This document shows positions 7,329-11,076 of a stretch of DNA of 11,076 nucleotides, piece by piece. The DNA is from Lachnospiraceae bacterium (GTDB taxonomy: Bacteria > Bacillota > Clostridia > Lachnospirales > Lachnospiraceae). The notes under the pieces were generated by a model, which was given only the letters and a program-made list of their open reading frames with translations, did not search any database and was not told where the DNA came from. The stretch is taken from positions 1 through 11,076 of the forward strand of contig VSNR01000146.1 in NCBI GenBank assembly GCA_009774345.1, given 5' to 3'. Position 1 is the first letter of the stretch. Each line of letters opens with the position of its first letter. Both the position numbers and the translations under genes were made by a program.

Positions 7329-7806
7329 TACATTTAGGCAAAGCCAGCGTTCCCGTTCTTGCAACTTCCACGATACTGATCGACTTGAGCATGTCCAGCA
7401 TCACCTTGATACGCTCTGGCATATCGCAGATTTGAATGATCATGTTATTATTGGACATATCCACGATATCTGCCTTCATAATCTCACAAATCTCCATAAT
7501 ATCACGCCGCGTACCACGATTGTACTTAACCTTAATCAGCATGAGTTCTCTGCTGATGCTGTCCTTCTCATCAAATGTTTTGACCTTGATCACATCGAGT
7601 TTCTTGTTTAGCTGCTTCTCAATCTGTTCGATCGTCCGCTGGTTTCCAGAGCTCACAATGGTCATGCAGGAAACTGCCGGGTCATCTGTCTCACCCACCG
7701 CAAGGCTGTCAATATTATAGCATCTTCTTGAGAACAAACCTGATACTTTACAGAGCACACCAGCCCTGTTTTCTACTAATACGGAATATATTTTTTTCAT
7801 ATTCAT
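7318..7806 (-). CDS. ilvN: Acetolactate synthase small subunit, first copy (ACT domain)
   Basis: A regulatory subunit, 162 residues, directly after ilvB and therefore its likely main partner. It has an ACT domain (IYSVLVENRAGVLCKVSGLF) and an IlvN C-terminal domain (RELMLIKVK to VEVARTG). G16 and N31 match the valine-site residues G14 and N29 of E. coli IlvH. C29 replaces the glycine normally found in the RRG-Y/F-NI motif. The C-terminal tail LALPKCIDN departs from the usual GLxRG ending. The stretch SLAVGETDDPAVS and QIEKQLNKKLDVIKV are closer to typical IlvN than the second copy is. The ATG at 7806 is preferred over the ATG at 7800, because GGAGG is 11 bases away rather than 17. That GGAGG overlaps the ilvB TAA stop, suggesting coupling. 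Confidence 0.93.
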   Translation of the reverse strand: MNMKKIYSVLVENRAGVLCKVSGLFSRRCYNIDSLAVGETDDPAVSCMTIVSSGNQRTIEQIEKQLNKKLDVIKVKTFDEKDSISRELMLIKVKYNRGTRRDIMEICEIMKADIVDMSNNNMIIQICDMPERIKVMLDMLKSISIVEVARTGTLALPKCIDN

Positions 7807-7822
7807 ATAGACTGGAACCTCC

Positions 7823-9451
7823 TTATTTTACTAAATCCATAGGGTCTACGAGACACTCCATGAGCATTGTGTTGTCGTCCGCCAGAAATTCTATGATTTT
7901 TTCCTGCGCATGGGACATATTTTCCACGCGGATAAACGGGATATCATATGCCGCGGCAAGTTTCTCAAGGTTTGGTGTCCCCTCCTTGATATCCACTACA
8001 GAATAGTTGTCCTTGTACGTATAATGCTGAAATTCGCGCACCATGCCAAGATAATTATTTTTGATTACGATAATCTTGACAGGAATATGATGCTGCATGA
8101 TTGTCGCAAGCTCCATCATGGACATCTGGAAAGAGCCATCGCCGCAGACAGCCACCACCTGCCTGTCCATGTCACCGCGTTTGGCACCCATCGCAGCCGG
8201 GATGGAATATCCCATCGTCCCCATTCCGCCCGAGGTGAGGAAACGTCCTTTTTTCACAATATGATAATTACAGCTCCAGATCTGATTTTGTCCGACATCA
8301 GCAACATACACGGCATCTTCCTTCATTTCATGGGAGAGCATTGTGATAAAAGCAGCCGGGTCTACATAGGCAGGGTTTGGCTCGCGCTTCTGTACCATTG
8401 TCTCGCGGTATTCTTCCAGCGTGCGAATCCACGCTTCGTGTTCACAGGTAAGTTCCTCTTTGGCCATATCCTCGAAAATATGTCTGGCATCTCCCACCAG
8501 CGGAATAGAAGGGCCAACGTTTTTGCCAATCTCAACAGGGTCCACGTCAATATGTACCAGCACTTTATTGGTTGTGATGAGATCTGGCTGGCTGACAGCT
8601 CTGTCCGCCACACGCGCCCCCACCATAATCAAGAGATCGGATTCATTCATGGCGCGGTTCGCATAGGCTTTGCCATTGTTGCCAACCATCCCAAAATACA
8701 TCGGGTCCTCCGTGGGCATCACACCGATTCCCATCATGGTAGATACCACCGGAATCCGGTATTTATCTGCAAATGCACGAATCTCTGAAACTGCCTCGCT
8801 CAGATGGACTCCGCCCCCCGCGCAGATGATAGGCCGCTTTGCTTTTTCGAGTTCCTTGATCACTTTCTTAATCTGTACGATATTCCCTTTTACAGTCGGC
8901 TTATAAGCGCGGATATTCACTGATTCGGGATATTTAAAATTCTTGATGGCAGCGTTCTGTATATCAATGGGAACATCTATCAACACAGGTCCCTTTCGCC
9001 CGGAATTGGCAATATGGAAGGCTTCTTTGAAAACACGTGGGATATCTTCTGCATTTTTGATAAGATAGCTGTATTTGACAAAGGACTCCACAGCGCCTGT
9101 GATATCTGCCTCCTGAAACACATCGCTTCCAATCTGTTCACTTTTCACCTGTCCCGTGATGCATACCATAGGAATGCTGTCCGCGAAGGCTGTCGCGATA
9201 CCAGTGATCAAATTGGTAGCACCCGGTCCGCTCGTGACAGCACACACGCCCACTTTACCGGTGACTCGGGCTTCTCCGCTCGCTGCATGTGCAGCATTCT
9301 GCTCTGTTCTAACTAATATTGTCCTGATCTGTGAATCGAGAATGCTGTTATAAAATGGGCAGATCGCTACGCCGGGATAACCATATACCGTTGTAACACC
9401 CTCATTCTCGAGACATTTTACGATTGCGTCAGCACCGATCATGATGTTCAC
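7823..9451 (-). CDS. ilvB: Acetolactate synthase catalytic subunit (IlvB)
   Basis: A ThDP- and FAD-dependent enzyme condensing pyruvate with pyruvate or 2-oxobutyrate, the first common step of branched-chain amino acid synthesis. 542 residues with the three expected domains. Features: catalytic glutamate E50 in VRTEQNAAHAA, the TSGPGATNLITG segment (73-84), the FAD-domain stretch with VHIDVDP (299-305), and the ThDP/Mg motif starting GDGS (437-440) and ending KNNYLG (464-469). The glycine-rich loop reads GYPGVAICPFY instead of the common GYPGGAVLPxY. The protein stops at VDPMDLVK and so lacks the usual C-terminal tail (PMVPPGA-type), making it somewhat short. The start is GTG at 9451, with AAAGGA five bases upstream; the ATG at 9442 is 14 bases from that site. 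First gene of the ilv block. Confidence 0.96.
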   Translation of the reverse strand: MNIMIGADAIVKCLENEGVTTVYGYPGVAICPFYNSILDSQIRTILVRTEQNAAHAASGEARVTGKVGVCAVTSGPGATNLITGIATAFADSIPMVCITGQVKSEQIGSDVFQEADITGAVESFVKYSYLIKNAEDIPRVFKEAFHIANSGRKGPVLIDVPIDIQNAAIKNFKYPESVNIRAYKPTVKGNIVQIKKVIKELEKAKRPIICAGGGVHLSEAVSEIRAFADKYRIPVVSTMMGIGVMPTEDPMYFGMVGNNGKAYANRAMNESDLLIMVGARVADRAVSQPDLITTNKVLVHIDVDPVEIGKNVGPSIPLVGDARHIFEDMAKEELTCEHEAWIRTLEEYRETMVQKREPNPAYVDPAAFITMLSHEMKEDAVYVADVGQNQIWSCNYHIVKKGRFLTSGGMGTMGYSIPAAMGAKRGDMDRQVVAVCGDGSFQMSMMELATIMQHHIPVKIIVIKNNYLGMVREFQHYTYKDNYSVVDIKEGTPNLEKLAAAYDIPFIRVENMSHAQEKIIEFLADDNTMLMECLVDPMDLVK

Positions 9452-9514
9452 TCTTATCCTTTCAAATCTATTTTGTTCTGTTGTTCCTGTTTTTCTGCAA
9501 CAAAAAACATATTA

Positions 9515-9543
9515 ATTATACATAATAATGCAGATTAAGTAAA
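9515..9543 (-). promoter_or_regulatory. Sigma-A promoter for ilvB
   Basis: On the minus strand, TTTACT (9543-9538), a 17-base spacer and a perfect TATAAT (9520-9515). The predicted start near 9508 leaves a leader of about 57 bases, too short for a T-box or a peptide attenuator. The region upstream is occupied by the structured repeat at 9556-9706. Confidence 0.65.
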
Positions 9544-9555
9544 CCATTTTTTATG

Positions 9556-9706
9556 AATTTTCCAAGTTACTGTTCTGACAGGACTTAGCATTTATTGCTA
9601 AGTCCGTGAGAAAACGTATAGCTTGTTAAGTCAAAATCCATTTGCGAAGCAAATTTTGCATGGATTTTGACCTGTTATTGGAACGGAGTGAACAGTAATT
9701 TTCCAA
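9556..9706. repeat. MITE-like structured repeat in the ilvB-lipoprotein gap
   Basis: A non-coding element flanked by a 10-base direct repeat AATTTTCCAA (9556-9565 and 9697-9706), resembling a target-site duplication. Just inside are near-terminal inverted repeats TTACTGTTC (9567-9575) and GAACAGTAA (9690-9698), sharing two bases with the right direct repeat. Internally there is a perfect 10-base hairpin (9581-9590 with 9596-9605, 5-base loop) and a perfect 12-base inverted repeat (9630-9641 with 9660-9671), whose 18-base interior can form smaller TTTGC/GCAAA pairings. Together these fold as a three-way structure. No open frame and no T-run terminator are present. A non-autonomous mobile element fits best; a structured RNA or genome-wide intergenic repeat is the alternative. 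The remainder of the 360-base gap holds only the two divergent promoters and leaders. Confidence 0.6.
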
Positions 9707-9726
9707 ATGAATCATATACGATTGCT

Positions 9727-9755
9727 TTTATGGATAGATTGTGATAGAGTATAAT
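9727..9755 (+). promoter_or_regulatory. Probable promoter of the lipoprotein gene
   Basis: A perfect TATAAT (9750-9755) with a weak -35, TTTATG (9727-9732), at 17 bases and no extended -10. The start would be near 9762. The weak -35 suggests low basal activity or dependence on an activator. Confidence 0.5.
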
Positions 9756-9799
9756 ACTGTAAAAGAACGCTTTTGGGAATATGAATAAAGATGCAAAGG

Positions 9800-9814
9800 A
9801 ATTTTCAGGAAATG
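9800..9814 (+). promoter_or_regulatory. CodY-box-like site at the lipoprotein start
   Basis: AATTTTCAGGAAATG matches the 15-base CodY consensus (AATTTTC-W-GAAAATT) at 13 positions. It lies about 40 bases downstream of the predicted transcription start and covers the likely ATG, where a bound repressor would block transcription. CodY senses branched-chain amino acids, fitting the ilv neighbours. A chance match is possible, because part of it coincides with an AGGA/ATG translation signal. Confidence 0.4.
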
Positions 9815-10426
9815 AACACTCAGTTAAACACTCAATTCAACAAACCATTTACTATTAAAACGATTAGAATTTTTTCGGCAGCAATGCTTGGCGCGGCAGT
9901 TCTCTCAGGATGCGGCGATACGAACGCAGAGGAAGAGGCGCTTGCAAGCTTTTCCTCCTCCGTTTCGGACTTTACGGACTACATACAAGATGCGGATGAG
10001 AAGCTGAATAATCTGGATATTTATCAAGCAACGTCCGCCGATGAGCTTTTGGAAATCTTGGATGAAATGGATGCCAGATTTGCAGAATTTGCCAGCATTG
10101 ATATGCCTGCCCAATACGAGGGCGTGAAGGGACTGGCAGCACAGGCAAGCGAAGAGATGTCCCTCGCCGTATCACACTATCACACGGCATTTGAATCCGA
10201 GCCATTTAATGAAAACTATGCCGACGCTGCATACCAGTGTTATAAAAACTCCTATGAATATGTCCAATATATGGGATACCTTATTGCCGGTGAGAAGATT
10301 CCTGAAAATGATCATGTCAAAGTATATGAAGAAACCAATGACAAAAATATCCTAGACAAATGGCTGTCAGATGACGAGAGCGAAACAAATACGGCTTCCG
10401 ATCAGATTTCAGAAGCCGCAGAATAA
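9812..10426 (+). CDS. Predicted acidic lipoprotein of unknown function
   Basis: I do not recognise this family. From the ATG at 9812 it has 204 residues. An n-region with two Lys and an Arg, a hydrophobic stretch (IFSAAMLGAAVL) and the lipobox LSGC (Cys 34) predict export and lipid anchoring on the outer face of the membrane. The mature part is acidic and looks mostly helical (SVSDFTDYIQDADEKLNNL; ADELLEILDEMDARFAEF), with a Tyr-rich segment YQCYKNSYEYVQYMGYL, a lipid-like linker after the Cys and a polar C-terminal tail. No catalytic motif is seen. An in-frame ATG at 9791 would add seven residues. AAAGGA (9795-9800) favours 9812, though the spacing of 11 is long. It is divergent from ilvB and convergent with the DUF308 gene six bases away, with no terminator between. 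A helical solute- or envelope-associated role is only a guess. Confidence 0.82.
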   Translation: MNTQLNTQFNKPFTIKTIRIFSAAMLGAAVLSGCGDTNAEEEALASFSSSVSDFTDYIQDADEKLNNLDIYQATSADELLEILDEMDARFAEFASIDMPAQYEGVKGLAAQASEEMSLAVSHYHTAFESEPFNENYADAAYQCYKNSYEYVQYMGYLIAGEKIPENDHVKVYEETNDKNILDKWLSDDESETNTASDQISEAAE

Positions 10427-10432
10427 ATAGCA

Positions 10433-11011
10433 CTATTCATTTCCTTTAAATTCACGCAGTCTCCGATCGGTATCGCGCTGTGCCAGATAAGAAAAGAGTA
10501 AAAGCGCCAGATCGGACCCGCCATCATAGAGCATGGCGATTCCCAGAAGAACCATCGTAATCTCATATGCTGTAAATGGATTAAACACCAGCAGCAATCC
10601 CACAACCAGCGTAAGAATTGCAGCAATCAATGCAATCCACCATTTCGTACTTCCAGCCTTCTTGATATCCAGTGTATACTGGATGTCCATCAGACCATGA
10701 ATCAGCACGATAATTCCCACCACTACCGGAATAATTGAGAGTACGATATGCGGCTGGGTACATATCCAGATTCCCAGCAGTACCAGCACAATTCCCATCA
10801 TCATGACAAACTTGTTGTAAAAACCAAGCCGCTCTCCGCGCAGAAAGCTGATGAGCTGGAAAACACCCATCACGATCAGTGCGCCGCCAAGCAGATAACA
10901 CAGCAAGACACCAAGAATGTGCGGCCAGATCACAAGAACAAGTCCCAGCAAGACCATAATGACTGCATTGACAAAGTAATTGTGCTTCATATCCTGTATG
11001 ATTGATTTCAT
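10433..11011 (-). CDS. DUF308/HdeD-like small membrane protein
   Basis: 192 residues with six predicted membrane helices in three hairpin-like pairs (for example NAVIMVLLGLVLVIWP, ILGVLLCYLLGGALIVMGVFQL, MMGIVLVLLGIWI, SIIPVVVGIIVLIHGLMDI, WWIALIAAILTLVVGLLLVF, ITMVLLGIAMLYDGGSDL), the pattern of the DUF308/HdeD family. HdeD is linked to acid resistance in E. coli; the function in Firmicutes is not established. The N-terminus (MKSIIQDMKHNYF) and the charged C-terminus (RDTDRRLREFKGNE) are both likely cytoplasmic. The frame is open to a TTG at 11029, but GGAGG lies eight bases before the ATG at 11011, so that start is used. It ends six bases from the convergent lipoprotein gene. Confidence 0.87.
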   Translation of the reverse strand: MKSIIQDMKHNYFVNAVIMVLLGLVLVIWPHILGVLLCYLLGGALIVMGVFQLISFLRGERLGFYNKFVMMMGIVLVLLGIWICTQPHIVLSIIPVVVGIIVLIHGLMDIQYTLDIKKAGSTKWWIALIAAILTLVVGLLLVFNPFTAYEITMVLLGIAMLYDGGSDLALLLFSYLAQRDTDRRLREFKGNE

Positions 11012-11050
11012 AGACACGACCTCCTTCAATGATATAAATGTCTGAATTCT

Positions 11051-11059
11051 ATTTTATCA
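11051..11059 (-). promoter_or_regulatory. Possible extended -10 of the DUF308 gene promoter
   Basis: On the minus strand, TGATAAAAT: an extended -10 with TAAAAT (11056-11051), about 40 bases before the ATG. Any -35 would fall at or beyond the window edge, so it cannot be judged. Confidence 0.4.
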
Positions 11060-11076
11060 TAGAAGTATTGTAGCAT

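Noticed and set aside
7910..8788. Long plus-strand open frame opposite ilvB
   Set aside because: The minus strand here is a clear acetolactate synthase with intact motifs. The opposite frame is rich in His/Arg, matches nothing and lacks a ribosome site.
9452..9514. T-box riboswitch or leader-peptide attenuator for ilvB
   Set aside because: The predicted leader is only about 57 bases. It has no T-box consensus, no terminator/antiterminator pair and no short frame rich in branched-chain codons.
9556..9565. CodY sites at the two AATTTTCCAA direct repeats
   Set aside because: Only the left half of the CodY motif is present; the right half does not match (about 9 of 15 at best).
9642..9659. CRISPR repeat or phage attachment site within the structured gap
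   Set aside because: There is no regularly spaced repeated unit, no cas gene, no integrase and no tRNA gene nearby.
10427..10440. Terminator between the convergent lipoprotein and DUF308 genes
   Set aside because: Only a 5-base AATAG/CTATT palindrome with a 2-base loop is present, too weak to support a call.

Overview
The window looks like a chromosomal core region of an anaerobic Firmicute, most likely a Lachnospiraceae-type clostridium. This is inferred from the gene order ruvA-ruvB-zapA-U32 protein-FtsW-like protein, strong GGAGG-type ribosome binding sites, sigma-A-type promoters with extended -10 elements, and moderate GC with AT-rich gaps. No database search was possible. No rRNA, tRNA, CRISPR array, transposase or phage gene was found.

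Layout, from right to left, because nearly everything reads on the minus strand. At the right edge is a small DUF308/HdeD-like membrane protein (10433-11011, -). It converges on the only plus-strand gene, a secreted acidic lipoprotein of unknown function (9812-10426, +). A 360-base gap (9452-9811) separates the lipoprotein from the divergent ilvB. The gap holds the ilvB promoter, a highly structured MITE-like repeat of about 150 bases flanked by a 10-base direct repeat, and the lipoprotein promoter. A near-consensus CodY-type box overlaps the lipoprotein start codon.

Next is a branched-chain amino acid block: ilvB (acetolactate synthase catalytic subunit), a first ilvN-like regulatory subunit, an internal promoter overlapped by a palindrome, a second and divergent ilvN-like subunit, and ilvC (ketol-acid reductoisomerase), closed by a clear intrinsic terminator. 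IlvB with its small subunits makes acetolactate or acetohydroxybutyrate, and IlvC isomerises and reduces the product. These are the first two steps of valine/isoleucine (and leucine) synthesis. Two tandem regulatory subunits with one visible catalytic subunit, split over two possible transcripts, is the most interesting point in this block.

Beyond the terminator are ruvA-ruvB (Holliday junction branch migration). A strong promoter at the ruvB stop codon then drives a very tightly packed trio: zapA (FtsZ-ring stabiliser), a U32-family Fe-S protein resembling the RlhA-type RNA hydroxylases, and an FtsW/RodA/SpoVE-family glycosyltransferase. The last has an extra N-terminal membrane region and runs off the left edge. 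The trio's overlaps (ATGA, and a 1-base gap) suggest translational coupling.

I did not find a convincing wholly new system. The best leads are the dual IlvN arrangement with its promoter palindrome, the MITE-like element, the CodY-like box at the lipoprotein gene, and a second cysteine cluster in the U32 protein.
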